Assembly: GCA_012862575.1 (NCBI GenBank)
Contig: BLSF01000053.1
Span: 186,001-250,000 of the forward strand
DNA from: Parietichytrium sp. I65-24A
Lineage: Eukaryota > Sar > Bigyra > Thraustochytrida > Thraustochytriidae
Direction: 5' to 3'
Length of the DNA stretch: 64,000 nucleotides
The position numbers were made by a program, and so were the translations under genes. Under the pieces are notes generated by a model, which saw only the letters and a program-made list of their open reading frames with translations, was not told where the DNA came from and did no database searches. Numbering within the stretch: the first letter of the stretch is position 1; the number at the start of each line of letters is the position of its first letter. Below, in pieces: positions 10,057 to 19,800 of this stretch.

Positions 10057-10887
10057 ATGAAGACCATCGCAGCAGCTTTGATCCTTCTCGTTGCTTCGGC
10101 ACGAGGTGAACCAATCCGAGAGGAGCGAGAACTTCGTCGATGCAAAAACAGCTTTGATTGTGGAGCCAACTCGCGCCAGAGCTGGTCCAAGTGCTACAGG
10201 AAGTTCGCCGACTGCAAATGCAGTTCGGGATACATGAAAGACTCTTCACTCGAGAGCTGTGTCAAGGAAATGCAGATCACCGTGAACAATCTCTCGTTCC
10301 AGCAACCTTTTTCGGGATTCTTTGTGATGGTTCACAGCAAAGACGTCGAGCCGTTGTTCGTTCCAGGAGAGCCAGCCTCTGAGGGCCTTGCTTTGTTGGC
10401 CGAAAGCGGGAATCCGACGATGCTTATGGAGAGCTATGTAAACATGACTGGCGTACTCTCCGTTACTCGGGAGGCCGGAGCTGGTCCTGGCGGCGAAACC
10501 ACCTTTTCTGTGCTTGTGAACGACGATTATGATCGCGTGACGATTGCCGCCATGGCAGTCAACACGAACGACGGTTTTGTTGCAATCAATGGCATGCAGC
10601 TCTCCAGCGGTCAAGAGCTGAACCTTCCAGGCTATGACGCAGGGAGCGAAGAAAATAATGAGCTTTGCACCAGCGTCCCTGGCCCAGCGTGTTCGTCTGC
10701 GAGTGGAAATGTGCGCTCTGGAAATGGAGAGGGCTTTGTGCACGTTCACCGCGGGTTTCACGGCGTCAATGAGGGACAAACCCTGTCGAACGCAGATGAC
10801 AATGGCGCAGACGGGGCCCCGCTCTCTGGTGCGCGACTGGATTGGCGCAATCCTATGATGCGAGTCTCTATCCAGGACGCCAACTAA
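10057..10887 (+). CDS. Secreted spondin-N-domain protein
   Basis: A 276-residue protein beginning at the ATG at 10057. Residues 1-17 (MKTIAAALILLVASARG) are a typical cleavable signal peptide, which is why this start was preferred over the in-frame ATG 158 codons upstream. A short Cys-rich segment follows (six cysteines in residues 28-68, including CKCSSGY). From about residue 72 the sequence matches the Spondin_N fold: a start like MQITVNNLSFQQPFSGFFVM, then the PxSEGLALLAESGNP stretch typical of the family, and acidic motifs in the second half. Spondin N domains are extracellular, calcium-dependent, C2-like folds. In animals they sit in F-spondin and mindin; bacteria and protists also have single-domain forms. 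A secreted or wall-associated role is inferred. The C-terminus ends about 15 residues after an Arg-Leu-Asp motif. Confidence 0.85.
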   Translation: MKTIAAALILLVASARGEPIREERELRRCKNSFDCGANSRQSWSKCYRKFADCKCSSGYMKDSSLESCVKEMQITVNNLSFQQPFSGFFVMVHSKDVEPLFVPGEPASEGLALLAESGNPTMLMESYVNMTGVLSVTREAGAGPGGETTFSVLVNDDYDRVTIAAMAVNTNDGFVAINGMQLSSGQELNLPGYDAGSEENNELCTSVPGPACSSASGNVRSGNGEGFVHVHRGFHGVNEGQTLSNADDNGADGAPLSGARLDWRNPMMRVSIQDAN

Positions 10888-11318
10888 GAAGGGAGAGGTG
10901 AATCCGCACCAGAAGTTGCAAATCAACGCATTTAACCTTTTTTCCAATTCAACCATAATCAACGATATAATCGCCATCCATCCATAATCCTTATTCGCGC
11001 TTCTTGGAGGAGGGCTTTCTTTTCGTGTGCGACGGTCTCCTGATACACGTTTAAAAAAAGAGAAAGAGGAATACTGCGCAGCTGCGGTATCCAGGGGCGC
11101 AGGTGCAATTCTATCAGAACGCATTTTACCATCCAGATTTTCCTTTCAAGTCGTCTCCGGCGCTTGAATCCCGGCATTGGGCAGCTTTGTTGATAGAATT
11201 GAAGAGGCAAACTTGTTTTCGAATACCACCGCTTAGGTATCAGCGAACCAGCCTTCAACATTTCGTTGATCTATAAAAAAAAAAAAGAAATCTAGTGCAA
11301 ACATTAAATGTATATTTA
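10888..11318. other. convergent intergenic gap
   Basis: 431 bp between the 3' ends of the spondin and coatomer zeta genes. It has an A-tract at 11275-11287. No gene was seen. Confidence 0.5.
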
Positions 11319-11852
11319 TTAGCCACGAAAGGATTTTGCAAATTGCTCCTTGGCGTTGCTCCAAGCCTGAGTAAGTGTGAGCTCTGCGACCGGTGTGTCG
11401 CTGGAAGCGCCTTTCATCAAAACGCGGTGCGCGATAGCTGAAGGGTCGGATTCTAGTATAAGCCCGCCATCTACGAGCTCGTCTGCGGTCAACAATACGA
11501 GGTCCAAGTTATCCAGCAGCGTCCTCTTCTCCAAGTGGCTACGCAGAATTCCATTCAATGCCTCGTACATGGCGTCCAAGACGGTGGTGAGGATTAGCTC
11601 ATTTTCGTTGATATCGCCGACCACATAGAACAGCACGTCTATCCCGGCGCGAAACACGCACACCGTATTCTCCAGCATCACAATCTCTGCTTCTGACCTA
11701 GCGTTCTGCCCGCGAGTTTTTGAAAACAAATTCCGCTCGAACGCCAGCTGCGCCGCAGAGGCCTTGAGCTCCTTCGCAAAGTACTTGGCATGCACGCGCG
11801 ATCCATCGCTGCTGTCCAAGATCAAAAGACCTTTCACTTTCGGCGTCGTCAT
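11319..11852 (-). CDS. COPZ: Coatomer subunit zeta (COPI)
   Basis: A 177-residue intronless protein, the usual length for the zeta subunit. It is the small longin-fold subunit of the COPI coat, paired with gamma-COP, and takes part in Golgi-to-ER retrograde transport at Golgi membranes. The sequence begins VKGLLILDSSDGSRVHAKYF, matching the family's first two strands, and continues with the conserved central segment VCVFRAGIDVLFYVVGDINE and ENELILTTVLDAMYEAL. The C-terminal part has LVLLTADELVDGGLILESDP, also typical. The start codon at 11852 fits known orthologs. On the coding strand the 5' flank is a long purine tract (see 11853-11995). AATAAA overlaps the stop codon on the minus strand. 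Confidence 0.96.
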   Translation of the reverse strand: MTTPKVKGLLILDSSDGSRVHAKYFAKELKASAAQLAFERNLFSKTRGQNARSEAEIVMLENTVCVFRAGIDVLFYVVGDINENELILTTVLDAMYEALNGILRSHLEKRTLLDNLDLVLLTADELVDGGLILESDPSAIAHRVLMKGASSDTPVAELTLTQAWSNAKEQFAKSFRG

Positions 11853-11995
11853 CCTGCTCTCCTTTTCTCCTTCTCTCCTTTTCTTTACTTTCTTTTTTTA
11901 CTTTCTCTGCTTTCTTTGCTTTCTCTTTTACTTTCTCTGCTTTTGCTTTCTTTCCTTTCTTTCCTTTCTCTGCTTTCTCTGCTTTCTGCACCCAA
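11853..11995 (-). repeat. polypurine/polypyrimidine tract in the COPZ 5' flank
   Basis: About 140 bp that is almost purely C/T on the + strand (A/G on the coding strand), made of imperfect CTTTCTCTG and CTTTC units, directly next to the COPZ start codon. Tracts of this kind can form triplexes or act as nucleosome-excluding promoter elements; that role is inference. Confidence 0.8.
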
Positions 11996-13811
11996 ACAAC
12001 TACCTCACAAAGACACACACACTTTGGCGCGAAATTTCTTGTGCGCTCCCACAACCGAGCACACCAGTCCTGTAATATACACCCCCCGCGGACACCTTCG
12101 CGCACGATAACTACTCCACCGTTACGCCGAGGACACTCTTCGCCTCTCGAAACCGTCGGTCGGCCTCTGCCTATCTATGCCTCTGCCTCCACCTACGCTT
12201 CCACCTACGCTCCAACTACGCGAAACGTACGCGGACTACGAAATTCCCGCCGAGATTTCCCGTCTTGGTGGCCCGCAGCTGTGTGGGGGGGAAAAGTGGT
12301 GGAAAGAGGAAGGGGAATTTGCCGATAGAGAGAGCGCGCTGGCGAATCTGAGCGGATGCTAGTGAGCTGCTATGTAGTTGCTAGCGTGCCAGGTGGAACG
12401 AGTAGCAGGGTCGTACCTTTTCATATCTTGGCCAGATCATTATGGTTTGTGGTAGGTACTGCTATGGATGATGGAGGATTTGTTTGTTTGTTTGTTTGTT
12501 TGTTTTGTTTTTCGTTCTTTTTGTTGGTCGGTTGTTATTTGTGGTTCAACGTTTATGGTCTCCTTGTTTCGTTTGAGAGGTTCTTATTTGACGGCTTTTG
12601 TTCACTCTCAAGAGGTTGAGCATACATTTGAACCAGCGGAGTTTGAATTCGCTCGCGCAGCTCCACAGAACCAACGCGTCGGTTTGTACTCGTACGGTTC
12701 CTCTGGTTCCTGGTTCTCACGATTTGCCTAGCACGGTATTCAGTATAAACGGTAGTGGTGAGGCGTGGAAGGAAGGATGGAAGGAAGCCGACCCGGGCTG
12801 CGGAACTCTTTATTCTCTTGAATTTTCGTAATTTGGTTGTTCGTATTGTTCGTATTGTTCTATGATGTTCTTTGTGATTGCTCTAGGCCGTTCGTTAGCC
12901 TTTAGAAGTAGAGCAGTCGGTACAGATTACCTTCACATCTAGTTGAGTTATATTAGGATTAAACACCGGTGCCCTGTTAGCAGTACGGTACAGTACTAGC
13001 TAGAGTGAAAATTTGAACGCGAGACGAGTCCCACTCTGAAACAATAGCACATCTCTAGCAGCTCAAAGAATAAGGGTTGTTCGCTATTCTGGATAGTAGA
13101 GAATGACCACCTGCCTTTGGTGATGCTTTCTAAGCTGCTCTTACTGTTTAGCCCAAGTGCTCATAGAGCGATGACGTAAAATGTGGGACGAACACTGTGC
13201 CGGGAGATTGGGCTTACGTACTTATCTATTCCCTTGATAAGAGTGCCCACGACTCACTGTCTCTCACAGAGCCGCTGCATAGGACTTCACACTATCCTGC
13301 GTCATATTTCTACCTATATTACCGTCATCCCATAACCTTACGCTAATGAACACAACAACTGCTTGCGTAAGCTCGGGTAGTGCTAGACTCCTTTAGCGAG
13401 TCTGTGGGGCTTAGGCTCGTGCTCTAGGTAGCCTACCACCTCGGCCTCCTAAGCTCCTCTACATCGTATAGTAATCATCTACTGCGTTCACGCCAGATCT
13501 ACAGCTGACGTCATCCTACCCCTTTCATATCTTCCACCCTAGTACCCCTTCGCCACCAACGAAGGAGGAGGGAAGAAAAAGCTTTTCCGCAGTGATCCCA
13601 TAACGTCCGCCTACCGCCCACCTAGGCCTCACCTACACCCACTCCCAACACATCCCTTAACTGCCCCGGGCCCGCGCTTACCCTCCCACCCTACCTCCCT
13701 CGCTTAGTCAGCCTCTAGAACCCCTGGCCAGGCTCTAACCGCCAGTAGTACCCGCTAGTCCAATTTGTCTCTTTTTGTCTTTTGTCTTTTTGTTTGCAAA
13801 GAGGAATTAGT

Positions 13812-13832
13812 GAGAGAGAGAGAGAGAGAGAG
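13812..13832 (+). repeat. (GA)n microsatellite
   Basis: About ten GA dinucleotides in a row; one of three GA arrays within 350 bp. Confidence 0.9.
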
Positions 13833-13963
13833 GGACTGCAGCGCCCAAGTTGCGCGGACCCATACTAGCGCTTCTCTAATACACACTAGTGGTACGCGCG
13901 TACGTTTAGGTGTACGCACGCGCACGCAGCTCCGCGAGGGATAGGCTGAGAGAGTGGGCGGCA

Positions 13964-13989
13964 GAGAGAGAGAGAGAGAGAGAGAGAGT
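13964..13989 (+). repeat. (GA)n microsatellite
   Basis: Thirteen GA dinucleotides in a row. Confidence 0.9.
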
Positions 13990-14030
13990 GGCGGATACGA
14001 GAGGAGATACGGGTGAGTACAAGTAGGTGG

Positions 14031-14079
14031 AAAGAGCGAAAGAGCGAAAGAGCGAAAGAGCGAAAGAGCGAAAGAGCGA
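14031..14079 (+). repeat. (AAAGAGCG)n octamer array
   Basis: Six tandem copies of AAAGAGCG, the last imperfect. Confidence 0.92.
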
Positions 14080-14128
14080 CGGCGGGACGTCTCGGCGCGA
14101 AAATAGCAAGCGCGAGAGCGGCTGCAAG

Positions 14129-14131
<3 letters not shown>

Positions 14132-14162
<31 letters not shown>
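14132..14162 (+). repeat. (GA)n microsatellite
   Basis: About fifteen GA dinucleotides in a row. Confidence 0.9.
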
Positions 14163-14165
<3 letters not shown>

Positions 14166-14243
14166 TCTCATCGCGGAGTGTGTTTGTGTGTGTGTTGTGT
14201 GTTTGTCTGTGTTTGTTTGTTCGTTCTTCTTGGTGGACAGAGA

Positions 14244-14281
14244 AGGCGAATCATTTGATCATTTGATCATTTGATCGGTTA

Positions 14282-14315
<34 letters not shown>

Positions 14316-14325
14316 CGATCGATCT
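14244..14325 (+). repeat. TTTGATCA and TTGA/GATC tandem arrays
   Basis: Three copies of CATTTGAT are followed by about ten ATTG tetramers, ending in GATC units. Confidence 0.85.
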
Positions 14326-14851
14326 GTGGGAGCTGAGATAGTTTGGCGAATAGGGCGCAAGTTGAAGGTTGTGGAGGACATATCTGTGGCGCGTCTGCCA
14401 GCGTGGTCATCGGCGGCAGGTCGACTCAAGCACTCACTTTTAGTGTTGGGGATTCAGGGATCTGGGGATCTGGGTTGAAGCGGCGATCTTTGGATCAGTA
14501 GGCTCGTATTGCGAGACGGTGGTTGATTAAGGGCGTTCTTGGGAGTGCATGGTGGCAATTTTGAGGCGTTAGATTGTATTGTTCTCGTCGCGGCAAGTCA
14601 TCGAGTAAGAAAAGTGTGCCGTGTGAGAGCCTGTCAGAGATCTTGGGCAGATTTGTGAAGCGTGGGTTAGCGGAACCGAAGTTTTGGCCTGTTTCGAACT
14701 GACTTCTCGGAGTCTTCTGGTCTCGGCGGGTCGCCGCAGGGATAGTACGCGAAGCAGCGAAGGTATAGAGGTTTGAAGATTGCCTTCGTTGCGTCGTTTT
14801 CGTTTGCGCGACGGAAAGTCAAAGTGCCTAGGGTTGCCAGCGGCTCTGCAT

Positions 14852-15943
14852 ATGAGTTCGCGGGAAGGAATGAACGGGAGCGGAGGAGCATCGATGAGCG
14901 CGATAAGTAGCGAAACGCGGAAGAGCTTCGCGGGCGGTTCGCCTGATGAAAGCAAGTCGCATACTGCCGAAGGGCAAACGATCAGCTACAGTGCAGAGAA
15001 GGTAATTGGGAACGGCTCGTTCGGAGTGGTGTTCAGAGCGACCGTGGTGCAAACTGGGGAGGTGGTTGCAATCAAAAAAGTGCTTCAGGACAAGCGCTTC
15101 AAGAACAGAGAACTTCAAATAATGAGGCAGTTAGATCACCCAAACATCGTGCAACTGAAACATTGCTTCTATTCGAATGGAGAGAGCGCTGACGAGCTGT
15201 ACCTTAACCTCGTTCTCGAGTATGTGCCCGAGACTGTGTATAGGGTCATTCGCTCGTATCAGAAAAACAAAGAGAGCATCCCGATCTTGCTAGTTAAGCT
15301 ATACGTGTACCAGTTGTGCCGCGCGCTTGCATACATACACGACCTTGGCATTTGCCACCGGGACATCAAGCCGCAAAATCTGCTCTTGAATCCGGCGGAT
15401 CATACCCTGAAACTTTGTGACTTTGGAAGCGCGAAAATGCTCGTTGAAGGAGAGCCTAACGTCGCGTACATTTGCTCAAGGTTCTATCGTGCCCCTGAGC
15501 TCATCTTTGGGTCCACAGAATACACCACAGCAATCGACATCTGGTCTCTAGGGTGTGTCTTTGGTGAACTGCTTCTTGGCCAACCACTCTTCCCCGGAGG
15601 CACCGGCGTTGATCAGCTCGTAGAGATCATTAAAGTATTAGGGACACCTTCGCGCGGTGAGATTGAAGCCATGAATCGCTACTACACAGAGTTCAAGTTT
15701 CCGCAAATTAAAGCTCATCCGTGGAAGCTCATTTTCCGCGCTAATACCCCTGCGGAAGGAATCGAGCTCGTATCAAAAATGCTGGAATACAAACCACTTT
15801 GCCGCGTCAAGCCTCTTGAGGCTCTTAAGCACCCATTCTTTGACGAGCTTCGTGACGAGCAAACAGTGTTGCCAAACGGCAACCCCCTACCAAAGCAACT
15901 TTTGCAGTACACCTCTGCGGAAGCAAACCTGTTCAACGAGTAA
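14852..15943 (+). CDS. GSK3: Glycogen synthase kinase 3 (CMGC Ser/Thr kinase)
   Basis: 363 residues from ATG 14852. The open frame extends further but begins with TTG, and in-frame ATGs at 14870 and 14894 are alternatives. It has all the kinase landmarks: glycine loop GNGSFGVV, catalytic lysine in [24 protein letters not shown], and the GSK3-specific activation segment [11 protein letters not shown] with the autophosphorylated tyrosine. It also has the CMGC insert and the family C-terminal segment [17 protein letters not shown]3 phosphorylates primed substrates in signalling and glycogen control, in cytosol and nucleus. The N-terminal extension contains TRKSFAGG (Ser25), which resembles the region around the inhibitory Ser9 of animal GSK3-beta (TTSFAE); that equivalence is inference. 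No introns are needed. Confidence 0.97.
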   Translation: MSSREGMNGSGGASMSAISSETRKSFAGGSPDESKSHTAEGQTISYSAEKVIGNGSFGVVFRATVVQTGEVVAIKKVLQDKRFKNRELQIMRQLDHPNIVQLKHCFYSNGESADELYLNLVLEYVPETVYRVIRSYQKNKESIPILLVKLYVYQLCRALAYIHDLGICHRDIKPQNLLLNPADHTLKLCDFGSAKMLVEGEPNVAYICSRFYRAPELIFGSTEYTTAIDIWSLGCVFGELLLGQPLFPGGTGVDQLVEIIKVLGTPSRGEIEAMNRYYTEFKFPQIKAHPWKLIFRANTPAEGIELVSKMLEYKPLCRVKPLEALKHPFFDELRDEQTVLPNGNPLPKQLLQYTSAEANLFNE

Positions 15944-16841
15944 AAACGAATACCCAGGTGTCAGGTGTATGAATCATTTAGTGGGAACCAGGTATCACAG
16001 GGAGCAACCATGATATTTGGCTCAGGCCTGAGGACTCTACTTTGTGCGCTCTGGCTTGTTGTTGGGAACACTGGTACTGCACACTAGTCTCCCTAGCTAG
16101 CGGAGCTCTGTGCTTCAAAAGCCATGCCCTCGTTGCTGGCCTCTTACGACTTGGACAAGCAGTGCCTGCAAACTAATACTACGAGTCGCGTCATTTGAGT
16201 CGGCGGCCCCACTAGATAGGTTTCAAGATCTGGTTCACTGATCGGAATGCGACTTGCAGCCCAAAGCACTTGAAAGAGGACAGGATATCGAGGTGCTCCG
16301 TTGAAGGGACATCGGCATAGGGTGAGTGAGCAGCTTTACTTTCACCGGCTCTCTCGGTCACTCTCTGTCTTTGAGTTTTTTTTTAAGTTGTTCAGATGCC
16401 AATGACCCGTGGCATCGCCCGTCTCGTCAGTGACCTCTGTGGTATCAGCTGCTGTACTTTCTTGCATACTCGATTCATCTCTCACGTCCCATTTCTATTC
16501 ATTTCCACTACAATATACATACATCCTCCGCCCAACCCAATCCAGCAACTGTGACATTATGATAGGCAATTTATTTTATCAACGTCTTCTTACATGTTTG
16601 ACAAAGTCGCACCCTTTTTGACCTCTTTCATGCGTTCGATGCAAAAAAGCAATTGGCTGGCACCTTCGCGCAAAGTTGGGGTGGAGTTCATTTTGCAATG
16701 CATTCTCGTAGGAATGAATTTGCCTCTTTGCAAATGGAGCGTTTCGCGAGGTCTGCCTATTTGCTTGCAGCTTGCAATGTTGAATGTATAAACATCGTCG
16801 AGTCAAGGAGCAGCGACTCGTTCAAAAAAAAGGCAGCCAAT
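15944..16841. other. convergent intergenic gap
   Basis: 898 bp between the 3' ends of GSK3 and the giant surface-protein gene. There are no credible exons. A poly-T run lies at 16376-16384. Confidence 0.5.
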
Positions 16842-19800
16842 CTAAATCACAGAAAAGACGGACCATTCCGTCTGGCGCTCTGTGGGGACCAACAGCGCTG
16901 CGTCGTTTGTGGACGCAGCTAGAAATACACAGTACGTGCTATTTTCTGCTTGCAGCTGCTCCTCGTAGGAGCTGATTGAGTCCGAAGAGGTTGACAGCAC
17001 GCAAATATTTCCGCTTGAGGTGAACTCGAACTGAGCCGCGGAACTCACAGAGTCGGAGCTCGAAGTGGTTTCAATGAGGATAAGATTCTGCTCACTGTCT
17101 GCTGCTACCACGTATGAGGTCCCTTCGCTACTGAGCTGTACCTCCAGGTGTCTATTCCCAGCGTTATAGATGAAGTACTGAGCCTCCGTGTCTTCATCAC
17201 AAACGTTTGAAATCAGCATCCCACGGACTGCATTCGCCTCGAGGCAGAGATTTGTGCTCGTGAGGCGCATATAAAATTTTGTGCACGTTACCGCACGACA
17301 ATTCGTCGCACCACCAGCGTTGCATGTGCATCCCATCTCAGAGGCGGTGGAGTTCAAGGTTGGATAGTTTCCCCCAACCTGGCAATCGTCCAAGAATTCA
17401 AGTGCTGTTACTGCACCGGTATGCTCTAAGGTCTCTGACCCTGCCAGGGTCAACAAGTATCTCCAGCCAGAGCCAGGGGGGAGGCTGCTCTGTGCAGAGC
17501 CATAAGCCTTTGCGTAAAAGCCGTTGGAAGGGTCCGTGTCTGTATCGATGTACCATGTCAGCGTGGAATCATCAAGGTACAGATGAATTTGCTCCCCGTA
17601 TCCCTGAAACATCGTGTCGAGCTTCGTGTACCAGATAGTGCTCTCCATTCCTCGAAAATCTTGTTTCTTGTAGACCGTGCGGCTGTAAGTTGCGCTTACA
17701 CTGACGGCTGTAATACCTCCACAGTTCTGGATGTTTCGATGAAATGAGCATCTGTACACATATTCTTGATCCGAGTTGAGATACTCCACATAAAACACGG
17801 CTTCGCATGTCTCGCTCGCGGTACATAGAGCCATGCATTCGTTCTCTGCGGTAGAAGGATCCTCCATGTACATATACCAGCTCATGAGTCCAGTGCTAGG
17901 GTTCTCCAGCCGAACTTGGCACGTGCTTCCGGTTCCGACGACGTGTCCAGGATAAGTTTTGTACTCCACAGAGCTTGAATCAACATACCTGCGAATATAC
18001 GCCCCATTCAAGTCTGGAACGGTTACTTCGTCGTTACGGACAAACTTGGCCCGCAGACCGCTCACTTTAATGTATGAACAGTCGCTGGAAGCTGGACAGT
18101 CTGTAGACATCCCGAGCATCTGCCCGCGGTAGGCAAAGTAGCGCGGGGCAGGAAAGTCGTAAAGTTGAGGTGTCGAGCCAAGAGCATTGATGCAGAAAGA
18201 CCGAAAGTATGTGGACGAGTCGCTAGCTTCGCCAGACACAAACTCGTGGCCGTCAAAGTAGTTCATCGTCTCAGAAGAATCCGGAAGCTCGTAGGTGGCA
18301 ACCAGCCCCGCATCAGTGTAGACCCTAATGACGGTCTCTGACTCTTCCATGGGTAGAAGTGTCTCAGTGCCGGTCTCGTTTTCAGCAATGGCCTCGTAAA
18401 ACGGCTTGTAATTAATTGATTTGTCACTGTTGCAGTGGTAAGTCTCGTTTCCACATCTCAAATTTGGCCCGCAGCATGGCTTTTCCTCCGGACAGGTGGC
18501 CAGCAGACCGTTTGCAGAGAGCAGATCAGGGCGATTGCAGTACAGATCCGAGCGAAACTCCTGCGTCCAATCTGTGTTGAGAAATCTTCGATAATCGATC
18601 GAATATCGGGTGTTGCAATAGAATTCGGACAGTCCACAATATCCGCTAGTGATATGGCAACAAGGGCGAAGTGCAGAGGTCCCGTCTTCCCAAGCCACCG
18701 TAATGGGGGGACATTGTGCTGGAGTGCCGTCGTCCAGGGGATAGAGTGGTCCACAACGGCCATCATCACGATGCTTTTTGTAGTCTGATGACGCCACGGG
18801 GCGGTTCCGAGCAACGTAAAAGACATAACTAGTTTCCCGAATCTCCTTCAGGTAGATCACTTGCGTGTACATTCCCGTGAGTGGATCCGCAGATGTGTCC
18901 ATGCGCAATACCTGCGAACCACTGCAGCTGCATGCCCCATCCGATAACAGCTTCGCGCTCACTGTGCAACGATCTCCGTCGAGACTGGACAAAAAGCTTA
19001 CTACAATGTCCAGATCTTCCGCCAGAGTCTCCATGGCCACAATGATTGTACCTTCCGCCAGTTCGCCGGTAACCTGCATTTGAACTTCCTTGTCCTCCTC
19101 CTCTATGTTGACATACATCACCCGTGTGGAGAACTCGATATCGGAGACCAGAGACGCCCCGCTTTCAAGCTGTGCACTAGCTACTTCGTCGCTGTACTCG
19201 ACCACGACGGTGTAAGATCCCGGCGAAAGTTCATCAAACTGGAACGCACTTTTTTGAATCGTCACCGCGCTATCACTCGTTTCAACGCTGCTGTAGAATG
19301 AACTTGCACATTCCGTACTGACTGATTCAGAGTCGCTCCCAAGCGACGAGCTCGTAAATGTGAGGATGGCATCCGCCGTTGCAAAAACAGTTCGGGACTG
19401 ATAGGCCGGGACAACACCGCGGTACAAGGACACCTTGGCCTGAACGCCTGCTCCGGTCACTGAGTCGATTATCGTTCCATTTAGCGAGTACGTGCTTAAA
19501 GCGCGATGCGAAGTTGACTTTGTCGTTCCCACGTAGACGCTGTCTGGTATGCAAAGATCAAAAGAAAATTCCCGGAGAGGACTAACTTTACGGTTGTACA
19601 ATGCGCAGTACGACTTTGCCCACTTGTGATAATACTTTGCAATCTCCGTACTGTCCCCAGTTACAAATGGCCTCGAGTCTCGAGGAAACCCAACTTGATC
19701 ATCGTAATTGGACCACAGCCAAGGATTTGTGTCATTGACGAGGTCTGATACGTTCCCGTACAGCTTGAAATGCTCGTTTATCAGGTGCTCTCCGTCCAAG

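Larger units (their letters stand above)
11996..14851. other. long repeat-rich intergenic region
   Basis: 2.9 kb between divergent genes. It contains (TTTG)n at 12480-12505, GGAA-type repeats near 12770, three GA-dinucleotide arrays, an AAAGAGCG octamer array and a TTGA array (listed separately). The stretch from 12840 to 13760 has no repeats and no long open frames. A 61-residue frame at 12177-12362 exists but shows nothing recognisable. No RNA gene was recognised. The part nearest 14852 is probably the GSK3 promoter and 5' UTR. Confidence 0.5.

Noticed and set aside
11698-12105. Lys-rich minus-strand frame upstream of COPZ
   Set aside because: It overlaps COPZ in another frame and is a translation of the polypurine tract.
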